Assembly (NCBI GenBank): GCA_002299245.1
Contig: DBOI01000135.1
Coordinates: forward strand, 9,256-15,508
Source: Hydrogenovibrio sp. UBA650
GTDB lineage: Bacteria; Pseudomonadota; Gammaproteobacteria; Thiomicrospirales; Thiomicrospiraceae
Length of the DNA stretch: 6,253 bases
Reading direction: 5' to 3'
The notes beneath the pieces were generated by a model. It saw nothing but the letters and a program-made list of their open reading frames with translations, was not told the origin of the DNA and did not search any database. Position 1 is the first letter of the stretch; each line of letters opens with the position of its first letter. A program made the translations under genes and the position numbers. Of the stretch, positions 1-5,900 are shown piece by piece.

Positions 1-153
1 CCTAAACCCTGCATTTTGGTGAACTGAATTTGTGAATTTTCCGCGCTTGCCACGACCAAATTTACCTTTGTTTTTATATGATTTATTTATCTCAACGAAT
101 TTATCACGACCAGCCTGCTTTAGCAATTCTACAGGCCTGCTGTCAGGGATTAT
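1..153 (-). other. Open minus-strand frame running off the left edge, possible gene remnant
   Basis: The minus strand is open from 153 down to 1 (about 50 codons) after an in-frame TAA at 156-154. The translation is basic and Gly/Lys/Arg-rich, with stretches such as ELLKQAGRDKFVEINKSY and GKFGRGKRGKF. There is no in-frame ATG or GTG; the only possible start is a TTG codon at 126-124, with no clear ribosome binding site. It could be the 5' part of a gene leaving the window, a decayed fragment, or a chance frame in AT-rich DNA. I do not recognise the protein. A copy of the AGGCCTGT motif lies inside the frame. Confidence 0.2.
131..138 (-). repeat. AGGCCTGT motif, copy 1 (reverse orientation)
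   Basis: ACAGGCCT is read on the + strand. On the minus strand it is AGGCCTGT followed by AGAATT, matching the AT-rich flank of other copies. It lies in the non-coding or weakly coding stretch upstream of hslU. Confidence 0.7.
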
Positions 154-159
154 TTAAGC

Positions 160-188
160 ATTTAATTAAGACGTAATTCTTTTATAAT
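160..188 (+). promoter_or_regulatory. Possible sigma-70 promoter upstream of the fold-back element and hslU
   Basis: A perfect TATAAT lies at 183-188. The hexamer 17 bp upstream (160-165, ATTTAA) is a poor -35 box, so only the -10 is convincing. Transcription from it would start near 195 and would read through the whole 160-bp fold-back element before reaching hslU, giving a long structured leader. The surrounding DNA is AT-rich, so a chance match is possible. Confidence 0.3.
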
Positions 189-210
189 ATTTTGCTCAAA
201 GAATAATCAA

Positions 211-370
211 GAGAGCTTTGTATGAGTGGGACGCGACAGAAAAATGAAAGAAAAATTGGCTGATTTAGGCGAGAAACGCAGCTAATAGCTAGCTATTGGC
301 AAGTTTTTCAACAACAATCAGACGGTTTTTAAGTATTTTTATTCGTGTATCCACCTCGTACAAAGCTCTC
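211..370. mobile_element. 160-bp fold-back MITE next to the hslU start
   Basis: The ends are exact 10-bp inverted repeats (GAGAGCTTTG at 211-220, CAAAGCTCTC at 361-370). The similarity continues inward as GTATGAG against GTACGAG. TCAA occurs directly outside both ends (207-210 and 371-374), like a 4-bp target duplication. A near-perfect palindrome at 281-300 (core AATAGCTAGCTATT, 284-297) sits exactly at the centre, 290.5. Folding the left 80 bases on the reverse complement of the right 80 gives about 50 of 80 identities by hand, so the unit is one long imperfect inverted repeat. It has no coding capacity. The ends faintly recall IS5-group termini, but the parent element is not identifiable here. 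It stops a few bases before the hslU Shine-Dalgarno. Confidence 0.75.
281..300. repeat. Central palindrome of the fold-back element
   Basis: The 14-bp perfect palindrome AATAGCTAGCTATT (284-297) is extended by G-C and C-G pairs and one G-T wobble to 20 bp. It is exactly centred in the MITE and would form the tip of the large hairpin. Confidence 0.7.
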
Positions 371-376
371 TCAAAT

Positions 377-382
377 GAAGGA
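377..382 (+). promoter_or_regulatory. Ribosome binding site of hslU
   Basis: GAAGGA lies 11 nt before the ATG at 394, slightly longer than ideal spacing. It begins only 3 bases after the right TCAA repeat, so the MITE landed just outside the translation start region. The ATG at 375-377 is in another frame. Confidence 0.6.
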
Positions 383-393
383 CCAATTTTCAG

Positions 394-1713
394 ATGCTCA
401 CTCCAAAAGAGATTGTTAACAGCTTAGACACACATATTGTTGGCCAGGACGAGGCCAAACGTTCGGTTGCTATTGCCCTGCGTAACCGCTGGCGCCGCAG
501 CCAGCTCAAGGATGATCTCCGCTCAGAAGTCACGCCAAAAAACATTCTGATGATTGGGCCTACCGGGGTCGGTAAAACTGAGATTGCGCGTCGTTTGGCT
601 AAATTAGCCGAAGCACCTTTCCTTAAAATTGAAGCCACTAAATTTACCGAAGTAGGTTATGTAGGCCGTGATGTTGACTCGATTATTCGCGACCTGGCAG
701 AAACTTCAATCAAAATGACCCGCGAACAGGCAATGAAGAAAGTTCAACGCCGTGCAGAGGACAAAGCCGAAGAGCGTATTCTGGATATTCTGCTACCGCC
801 TGCCCGTGGACGTGAAGAAGAGAGTCATGACAATATGTCGGACACCCGCCAGAAATTCCGCAAGCGTCTGCGTGAAGGCGATCTTGATGACAAAGAAATT
901 GAGATCGATATTAAATCTGCTCCTGCACATGTTGAGATTATGGGCGCTCCGGGAATGGAAGAGATGACTCAGCAATTGCAAGGCCTGTTTGAAGGTATGG
1001 GGCAAGGCAAAAAAGAGAAGCGTAAACTGCCAATCAAAAAAGCCATGAAGGCGTTGATTGACGAAGAAGCGACCATGCTGGTTAATGATGATGAGATCAA
1101 AACCCAGGCGATTGAAAATGTTGAGCAGAACGGAATTGTGTTTATTGACGAGATCGACAAGGTCGCGAAAAGACAGGAAGCCAGTGGCGGTGATGTCTCT
1201 CGTGAAGGTGTACAGCGCGATTTACTGCCATTGATTGAAGGTAGCACTATCTCAACCAAATACGGCATGATTAAAACCGACCATATTCTATTTATCGCTT
1301 CGGGGGCTTTCCACTTGTCCAAGCCTTCTGATCTGATTCCAGAACTGCAAGGCCGGCTGCCAATTCGTGTGGAGTTGCAATCGCTTAAGGTTGAAGATTT
1401 TGTCCGCATACTGACAGAGCCAAAAGCTGCTCTCACTAAACAACAGGTTGAGCTGTTAAGAACGGAAGGCGTTGATCTGGAATTTACCGAAGACGGTATT
1501 CAACGTTTGGCTGAGATCGCATTTCAGGTTAATGAGAGCACCGAAAACATTGGCGCACGCCGTTTGCATACGGTGATGGAACGCCTGCTGGAAGATGTCT
1601 CTTTTGAAGCGCCTACTATGCCGGGTGCAAGAGTGGTTGTTAATAAAGCGATGGTAGATGAACGCCTTGGCGAACTGGCGGTTGATCAAGACCTATCGCA
1701 GTATATTTTATAA
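394..1713 (+). CDS. hslU: ATP-dependent protease ATPase subunit HslU (ClpY)
   Basis: HslU is the AAA+ unfoldase ring of the cytoplasmic HslUV (ClpYQ) protease; it unfolds substrates with ATP and feeds them into the HslV peptidase. The 439-aa protein is close to the usual family length. Visible motifs are Walker A GPTGVGKT (55-62), the substrate-gripping pore loop GYVG (88-91), the charged inserted I-domain (about 110-240), Walker B VFIDEID (249-255), a sensor-1 region IASGAF (301-306), the arginine finger in ELQGRLP (R321) and sensor-2 GARR (387-390). The C-terminal tail ends DLSQYIL, like the tail that docks into HslV, so a partner HslV is expected. The ATG at 394 gives the normal family N-terminus (TPKEIVNSLDTHIVGQDEAKRSVAIALRN-type). 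hslV normally lies just upstream but is not seen. The DUF971 gene follows after 11 bp. Confidence 0.97.
   Translation: MLTPKEIVNSLDTHIVGQDEAKRSVAIALRNRWRRSQLKDDLRSEVTPKNILMIGPTGVGKTEIARRLAKLAEAPFLKIEATKFTEVGYVGRDVDSIIRDLAETSIKMTREQAMKKVQRRAEDKAEERILDILLPPARGREEESHDNMSDTRQKFRKRLREGDLDDKEIEIDIKSAPAHVEIMGAPGMEEMTQQLQGLFEGMGQGKKEKRKLPIKKAMKALIDEEATMLVNDDEIKTQAIENVEQNGIVFIDEIDKVAKRQEASGGDVSREGVQRDLLPLIEGSTISTKYGMIKTDHILFIASGAFHLSKPSDLIPELQGRLPIRVELQSLKVEDFVRILTEPKAALTKQQVELLRTEGVDLEFTEDGIQRLAEIAFQVNESTENIGARRLHTVMERLLEDVSFEAPTMPGARVVVNKAMVDERLGELAVDQDLSQYIL
981..988 (+). repeat. AGGCCTGT motif, copy 2 (inside hslU)
   Basis: The motif is read through in frame as part of Gln-Gly-Leu-Phe in the HslU I-domain. 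It is followed by TTGAAG. It is one of only two copies inside a convincing gene. Confidence 0.6.
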
Positions 1714-1720
1714 GGCCTGT
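1713..1720 (+). repeat. AGGCCTGT motif, copy 3 (hslU stop / next start)
   Basis: Its first A is the last base of the hslU TAA stop. The motif runs on as CAAAAT into the next gene's ATG at 1725. The AAGG at 1712-1715 is also the best ribosome binding site for that gene, so one sequence serves as stop, motif and Shine-Dalgarno. The extended form AGGCCTGTCAAAAT is identical to copy 4. Confidence 0.75.
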
Positions 1721-1724
1721 CAAA

Positions 1725-2105
1725 ATGCCACATCCAACCGATATCAAACTGCATCAAAAATCCAGAATGCTGGAGATCAGTTTTGATTCGGATGAAACCT
1801 TTCAGATGAGCTGCGAATTCCTGCGGGTTTATTCACCTTCTTCAGAAGTCACAGGTCACGGCCCCGGCCAAGAGATTTTGCAGCTTAACAAGCAAGATGT
1901 CAGCATCGAAGATATTACCCCGGTTGGCAACTATGCGATTAAACTGCATTTTAGTGATGGCCATGACAGTGGCATCTACAGCTGGACACACTTGTATGAT
2001 ATTGGCAAAAACCAGCATCAATACTGGCTTGATTATCTGCGCCGAGTCAGGCAAGCTGGTCACAAGCATCCAGACATTGAAAAATTTGAGTCACAACTTG
2101 TCTAA
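1725..2105 (+). CDS. DUF971 protein (gamma-butyrobetaine hydroxylase N-terminal-like domain)
   Basis: A 126-aa cytoplasmic protein made almost entirely of the DUF971 domain, related to the small N-terminal domain of gamma-butyrobetaine hydroxylases but without the catalytic oxygenase domain. Conserved-looking blocks are LRVYSPSSEVTGHGPGQ (33-49) and HFSDGHDSGIYSW (75-87). C30 and H80 are candidate metal-site residues, but I cannot confirm a complete zinc site. No signal peptide or membrane segment is seen. It lies between hslU (11 bp gap) and ubiE (29 bp gap), probably co-transcribed. Small DUF971 proteins commonly occupy this position beside hslU or ubiE in gammaproteobacteria; their function is unknown to me, and the neighbourhood alone does not prove a role in ubiquinone synthesis. 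Confidence 0.9.
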   Translation: MPHPTDIKLHQKSRMLEISFDSDETFQMSCEFLRVYSPSSEVTGHGPGQEILQLNKQDVSIEDITPVGNYAIKLHFSDGHDSGIYSWTHLYDIGKNQHQYWLDYLRRVRQAGHKHPDIEKFESQLV

Positions 2106-2134
2106 AAAACAACACTGAGCTAACGAGAACAACT

Positions 2135-2887
2135 ATGAGTCAACAGAAAAAAACCGTCGATTTTGGATTTGCCGAAATCCCACTGGAAGACAAAGTTAAT
2201 AAAGTTAAAGGCGTGTTTGACTCCGTCGCCAGTAATTACGACATTATGAATGATGTGATGTCGATGGGGATTCACCGCCTTTGGAAACGTAAAACCATTG
2301 AGATGAGTGGTGTGCGCCCCGGCCATACTATCCTTGATTTGGCTGGTGGCACCGGTGATTTGACCAAAGCTTTTGCTAAACGGGTTGGTTCGCGAGGTAA
2401 AGTGGTGCTGGCAGACATTAATGAAAGCATGGTTCGTGTTGGTCGCGATCGCCTGATTAACGAAGGCATCGCAGGCAATGTTGAATACACCATTACTAAC
2501 GCTGAAGCCCTGGCATTTCCAGACAACACCTTTGATATTGCTACCATCGCTTTTGGCCTGCGCAATGTCACCAATAAAGACAAGGCACTAGAAGAACTCT
2601 GCCGCGTAGTTAAACCAGGCGGACAGCTGATGGTTCTAGAGTTCTCCAAAGTCACTCAGCCATTGATGTCGAAACTCTATGATTTCTACTCTTTCAATAT
2701 CTTGCCTAAAATGGGCAAACTGATCGCTGACGATGAAGCCAGCTACCAGTATTTGGCAGAGTCTATTCGTATGCATCCCGATCAGGAAACCCTTAAGCAG
2801 ATGATGCTGGATGCCGGTTTTGACAAAGCTGAGTATATCAATATGAATAATGGCATTGTCGCCCTGCATCGTGCTTGGAAATTTTAG
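2135..2887 (+). CDS. ubiE: Ubiquinone/menaquinone biosynthesis C-methyltransferase UbiE
   Basis: UbiE is an S-adenosylmethionine-dependent methyltransferase that adds the C-methyl group to the benzoquinol ring of ubiquinone precursors and, where menaquinone is made, to demethylmenaquinol. The 250-aa length matches E. coli UbiE (251 aa). The family block YDIMNDVMSMGIHRLWK is at 35-51, SAM motif I as ILDLAGGTGDL at 66-76, the acidic residue after strand 2 at D94, the post-methyl block RVVKPGGQLMVLEF at 157-170, and YQYLAESIRMHP at 206-215. The ribosome binding site is weak (CGAGA at 2124-2128). It is followed after 9 bp by ubiJ and then ubiB, the usual ubiquinone trio. The window alone cannot show whether menaquinone is also made. 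Confidence 0.96.
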   Translation: MSQQKKTVDFGFAEIPLEDKVNKVKGVFDSVASNYDIMNDVMSMGIHRLWKRKTIEMSGVRPGHTILDLAGGTGDLTKAFAKRVGSRGKVVLADINESMVRVGRDRLINEGIAGNVEYTITNAEALAFPDNTFDIATIAFGLRNVTNKDKALEELCRVVKPGGQLMVLEFSKVTQPLMSKLYDFYSFNILPKMGKLIADDEASYQYLAESIRMHPDQETLKQMMLDAGFDKAEYINMNNGIVALHRAWKF

Positions 2888-2891
2888 AAGG
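2886..2891 (+). promoter_or_regulatory. Ribosome binding site that sets the ubiJ start
   Basis: AGAAGG overlaps the ubiE stop codon and is 5 nt before the ATG at 2897. A GTG at 2891 is in frame two codons earlier but overlaps this site and has no site of its own, so ATG 2897 is preferred. Confidence 0.6.
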
Positions 2892-2896
2892 TGTCT

Positions 2897-3499
2897 ATGA
2901 ACCCGCAACCAGATCTAATCGAACTAGGCCTGTCAAAATCGCTGGAAACCGCGATTAACACCGCAATTCATCTCGACGAACAGCAAGGAATGCTGTTTGA
3001 CCAGTTGGATGGCAAGACCATCGAATTGCAAATCAATCCTTTTGAAAAGGCGCTGTTTTGCATAATCAACCAACGTCAGGCACTGTTTCAAAACCAACTT
3101 CAGGGTGAAGCTGATGCCACCCTAAAAACTGAAATATCGAGCTTTATCGGCCTACCGCTGGGTGAAAAATTAGAAGCAGAGGTTTGTGCTGGTGACACTG
3201 CTGTTGGTGAGGCTTTTGTAGATGCATTAAACAAGATTGAAATTGATTGGGAAGAACATCTTTCTCACTACACTGGTGATCTACTGGCCTTTAAAATTGG
3301 CCACGGCTTCCGTTCTACAATGGCAGCTAAACAGCAAACCAAAGAGTACATTGGCGAAACCCTGAAAGAGTATCTTCTCTATGAACTTGAAGCCCTCCCC
3401 GCCAAACATCAAGTTGAGCACTTTATTGAAGATGTCAATGAGCTGCAAAAGCGAGTTGAAGAAGCCGCTAAGCGTCTAGAAAAACTGGCAAATCGATAG
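2897..3499 (+). CDS. ubiJ: Ubiquinone biosynthesis accessory factor UbiJ (SCP2 domain)
   Basis: UbiJ is a non-catalytic accessory protein of the soluble ubiquinone complex; it binds lipid intermediates through an SCP2 (sterol carrier-like) fold and partners with UbiK. The 200-aa protein from ATG 2897 matches the E. coli length. The SCP2-like region covers about residues 15-110 and includes a conserved-looking GDTAVGEAFVDALNKIEIDWEE stretch near 99-120. The segment after it, through LSHYTGDLLAFKIG, is typical of the family. A short helix with heptad-like charge (about 173-198, ending KRLEKLANR) is a predicted coiled coil and may be the UbiK contact site. There is no signal peptide. The gene sits between ubiE and ubiB, the classic location. 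Copy 4 of the AGGCCTGT motif is within its first codons. Confidence 0.88.
   Translation: MNPQPDLIELGLSKSLETAINTAIHLDEQQGMLFDQLDGKTIELQINPFEKALFCIINQRQALFQNQLQGEADATLKTEISSFIGLPLGEKLEAEVCAGDTAVGEAFVDALNKIEIDWEEHLSHYTGDLLAFKIGHGFRSTMAAKQQTKEYIGETLKEYLLYELEALPAKHQVEHFIEDVNELQKRVEEAAKRLEKLANR
2926..2933 (+). repeat. AGGCCTGT motif, copy 4 (start of ubiJ)
   Basis: The motif runs AGGCCTGTCAAAAT, identical over 14 bases to copy 3. It is read in frame as Leu-Gly-Leu-Ser-Lys near residue 10 of UbiJ. Confidence 0.65.
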
Positions 3500-3509
3500 G
3501 CTGAAAATA

Positions 3510-3517
3510 ACAGGCCT
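3510..3517 (-). repeat. AGGCCTGT motif, copy 5 (ubiJ-ubiB gap)
   Basis: ACAGGCCT is on the + strand. Read on the minus strand it is GAGGCCTGT followed by TATTTT. It lies in the 50-bp gap between ubiJ and ubiB. Confidence 0.7.
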
Positions 3518-3549
3518 CAATTAAACCCAAACCAGCATAAGAATAAGCA

Positions 3550-5163
3550 ATGAAACTAGTCAAAAAACTCCTCCGTTTAATCAAAATCAACCGTATTCTG
3601 ACTCACTATCAAATTGACCGCTTGATCTTTGAACAGAGTCGTTTTTCATGGTTTATTGTTTTTAATATGCTATTCCCATGGAATTGGGGCAGCAAATCGG
3701 ATGCTTCACGTGGAGAGCGTATTCGCTTGGCTCTGGAAGAGTTGGGACCGATCTTTATCAAATTTGGACAGGCGCTATCGACTCGTAAAGACCTGTTGCC
3801 TTATGACATTGCCATTGAACTTGCTAAGCTGCAAGATGACTGCCCGCCGTTTGATGAAAACCACTCTTTACAAATGATTGAACACGGGCTCGGTAAAACC
3901 GTAGGTGAAGCTTTTGCCACCTTTAACCCGGTGCCAATGGCTTCAGCCTCTATCGCTCAAGTTCATGAGGCCACAATGCATACCGGAACCGAGGTGGTAG
4001 TTAAGGTTGTGCGCCCCGATATTAAGCCGATAATTGAGCAAGATGTTTCCATTATGTTCAGCTTGGCTCATTTGATTGAAGCCGCGGTAAAAATTGCCAA
4101 AAGATTACACCCGGTTGAAGTGGTAGCAGAGTTTGAAAAAACCATTCTCGACGAACTCGACATGATGCGCGAGGCTGCCAATGCAGGCCAGTTAAAGCGT
4201 AACTTTGAAGGCTCTGATTTACTCTACGTACCAGAAATTTACTGGGATTTGACCTCTGAAAGTGTGATGACCATGGAGCGCATTCGAGGCATTCGCATCA
4301 GCGAAACCGACAAACTGATTGAGTCTGGAATTGATCTGACGGATTTAAGTGCCAAAGGTGTGATTATCTTTTTCACCCAGGTGTTCAAACATAACTTCTT
4401 CCATGCTGATATGCATCCGGGGAATATTTTTGTGCTGCCAGATGGACGCTATGCGGCGATCGATTTTGGGATTATGGGCACACTCATGCCCGAAGACCAG
4501 CGTTATCTAGCCGAGAATTTTCTGGCCTTCTTTAACCGCAATTACCTACGTGTTTCTGAGCTGCATATTGAATCGGAATGGGTACCGAAGGATACTCGTG
4601 TCAATGAACTGGAATCAGCGATTCGATCGGTCTGTGAACCGATCTGGGATCGCCCTCTAAAAGACATCTCTTTTGGCTTGGTACTGATGCGTCTATTCCA
4701 GACAGCGCGTCGCTTTGGTATGGAGGTTCAGCCTCAGCTGGTATTACTGCAGAAAACCTTACTAAACATTGAAGGTCTAGGGCGTCAGCTAGATGATGAA
4801 TTAGATCTATGGGATACTGCTAAACCATTCCTGGAAGATTGGATGCAGGAACGCGTTGGACCAAAAGGATTGGTTAAAAAGGTCAAAGAGAATATGCCTT
4901 TCTGGATGGAACAGGCTCCGGAAATTCCGGGAATGCTGCACAGCACCTTGAACAGGTTGAACCATCAAGGCGTTAGTATCCAATCGGAACAGTTAGCTAG
5001 GCTTGAACAGGCAATCAATAAACAGAGCCGCCATCATAAGCAATTGGCGCTTGGTTTTGCTCTGATTGTGTTTGGCTTGTTTATGCCTTTTGAGGTTGAT
5101 TATTACAACTGGGTTCAAATCGGTTTATTAGTGACTGGTGGCTATTTACTACTAAAAAAATAA
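3550..5163 (+). CDS. ubiB: Probable protein kinase/ATPase UbiB, ubiquinone biosynthesis
   Basis: UbiB belongs to the ABC1/ADCK/Coq8 family of atypical kinases, thought to use ATPase activity to help membrane-bound ubiquinone intermediates reach the biosynthetic enzymes. The 537-aa protein is near the E. coli length. Visible are the KxGQ motif as KFGQ (71-74), the Ala-rich loop ASASIAQVH (131-139) in place of a Gly-rich loop, the ATP-binding lysine in VVKVVRP (K152), the catalytic HADMHPGN (285-292) and DFG (305-307). Two hydrophobic C-terminal segments (about 497-513 and 521-535) fit the known double membrane anchor. The ribosome binding site is weak (TAAG-rich, just before 3550). It ends the ubiquinone cluster; the next gene begins 51 bp later. 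Confidence 0.96.
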   Translation: MKLVKKLLRLIKINRILTHYQIDRLIFEQSRFSWFIVFNMLFPWNWGSKSDASRGERIRLALEELGPIFIKFGQALSTRKDLLPYDIAIELAKLQDDCPPFDENHSLQMIEHGLGKTVGEAFATFNPVPMASASIAQVHEATMHTGTEVVVKVVRPDIKPIIEQDVSIMFSLAHLIEAAVKIAKRLHPVEVVAEFEKTILDELDMMREAANAGQLKRNFEGSDLLYVPEIYWDLTSESVMTMERIRGIRISETDKLIESGIDLTDLSAKGVIIFFTQVFKHNFFHADMHPGNIFVLPDGRYAAIDFGIMGTLMPEDQRYLAENFLAFFNRNYLRVSELHIESEWVPKDTRVNELESAIRSVCEPIWDRPLKDISFGLVLMRLFQTARRFGMEVQPQLVLLQKTLLNIEGLGRQLDDELDLWDTAKPFLEDWMQERVGPKGLVKKVKENMPFWMEQAPEIPGMLHSTLNRLNHQGVSIQSEQLARLEQAINKQSRHHKQLALGFALIVFGLFMPFEVDYYNWVQIGLLVTGGYLLLKK

Positions 5164-5173
5164 ATTCGGTTTT

Positions 5174-5185
5174 TACAGGCCTGTA
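5174..5185. repeat. AGGCCTGT motif, copy 6 as a full palindrome (ubiB 3' gap)
   Basis: TACAGGCCTGTA is a 12-bp perfect palindrome carrying the motif in both orientations (5175-5182 and 5177-5184). It lies just after the ubiB stop. With no loop it is unlikely to be a normal terminator hairpin. Confidence 0.7.
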
Positions 5186-5214
5186 GTATTTCAAAGCAGC
5201 AATGAGGTGACGCT

Positions 5215-5871
5215 ATGAAAACCTGGCTTTTATTATTAGTTATTCTGCCCTTGCTGGTAGCTTGTGCCAGCAACCCTCTAGGCATGAGCGATGAACAGTG
5301 GAAATCACTGACCCCTTCCGAACGCAAAGCCTTGCTGCTTGAACAACAGAAATACAACGAACAACAACGCCTACAAAGAATGAAGGCCGACGCTGAAGCC
5401 CGCCAACAACAGCACGAAGCTGAAATGGCTGAGCGCCAACGAATCAACAGCATCTATCAGAACCCGATGCATGGCGATTTGGTAATCGTCAACCTGTTCG
5501 GTGGCGAGTATCAATATGGTAAACATAAAAAACGTATTCTAGAAGATGGCTACCAACTTGCACGCGGTGAGATCAAAGCCATCAAACTGCGCTTAAAAGA
5601 TCCAAAAAAAGATCACTACTCTAGCGAAACCGTCTATTTGCAGTACACCTATATCGGCAATGCGGTTTATCTATATTTAGACAATCCGAAATACAATGTG
5701 AACGCGCGAATTGCCCTGCTAAAAAATGGACAATGGCGCTGCGGTGCCCACTATAAAAAAGACCTGAAAACTTCGAGTAAGAAACTCCAAAATATTAAGC
5801 TATTTGTGAAAGAAGTCGGTTCAAATTGCGGTCATAGTCAGTTAATTGAACGTAAAAAAATCTATAGATAA
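5215..5871 (+). CDS. Putative lipoprotein with N-terminal coiled coil, unknown function
   Basis: The 218-aa product has a clear lipoprotein signal: a hydrophobic stretch (4-15) and a lipobox LVAC with the lipidated cysteine at 17. The next residue is Ala, not Asp, so outer-membrane sorting is likely, facing the periplasm. Residues about 32-78 are rich in Gln, Glu, Arg and Ala and predicted to form an exposed coiled coil (EQQKYNEQQRLQRMKADAEARQQQ-type). Residues about 84-210 look like a beta-rich compact domain with many Tyr and Lys; C176 and C205 could form a disulfide. A good ribosome binding site (AGGTGA, 5205-5210) supports the start. I do not recognise the family. It follows ubiB by 51 bp and precedes a thioredoxin-like lipoprotein gene, which suggests envelope work rather than quinone synthesis, but that is inference. 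Confidence 0.85.
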   Translation: MKTWLLLLVILPLLVACASNPLGMSDEQWKSLTPSERKALLLEQQKYNEQQRLQRMKADAEARQQQHEAEMAERQRINSIYQNPMHGDLVIVNLFGGEYQYGKHKKRILEDGYQLARGEIKAIKLRLKDPKKDHYSSETVYLQYTYIGNAVYLYLDNPKYNVNARIALLKNGQWRCGAHYKKDLKTSSKKLQNIKLFVKEVGSNCGHSQLIERKKIYR

Positions 5872-5877
5872 AATTTG

Positions 5878-5885
5878 AGGCCTGT
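5878..5885 (+). repeat. AGGCCTGT motif, copy 7
   Basis: The forward arm of the inverted pair, followed by CAAATT, close to the CAAAAT flank of copies 3 and 4. Confidence 0.7.
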
Positions 5886-5892
5886 CAAATTA

Positions 5893-5900
5893 ACAGGCCT
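5893..5900 (-). repeat. AGGCCTGT motif, copy 8
   Basis: The reverse arm of the inverted pair. Read on the minus strand it is GAGGCCTGT followed by TAATTT. Confidence 0.7.

Noticed and set aside
211..370. CRISPR or riboswitch explanation for the fold-back element
   Set aside because: There is one symmetric unit with terminal repeats and a flanking duplication, no spaced direct repeats, and no known riboswitch layout; a MITE explains it better.
969..1436. 155-aa minus-strand open frame within hslU
   Set aside because: It lies wholly opposite the confidently identified hslU and its translation has no recognisable features; it is a shadow of the real gene.
2555..2560. GGCCTG in ubiE as a partial motif copy
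   Set aside because: Flanking bases (T before, CGC after) do not match the core or the AT-rich tract; six bases recur by chance.
2272..2655. 127-aa minus-strand open frame within ubiE
   Set aside because: It overlaps the well-supported ubiE on the other strand and its Ser/Thr/Arg-rich translation is typical of an antisense shadow.
2891..2893. GTG as the start of ubiJ
   Set aside because: It overlaps the AGAAGG ribosome binding site that serves the ATG at 2897, so the later start is more likely.
5142..5453. 103-aa minus-strand open frame opposite the lipoprotein start
   Set aside because: It covers the ubiB end and the lipoprotein coding region; its Ser/Cys-rich product mirrors the Gln/Glu/Ala codons of the real gene.
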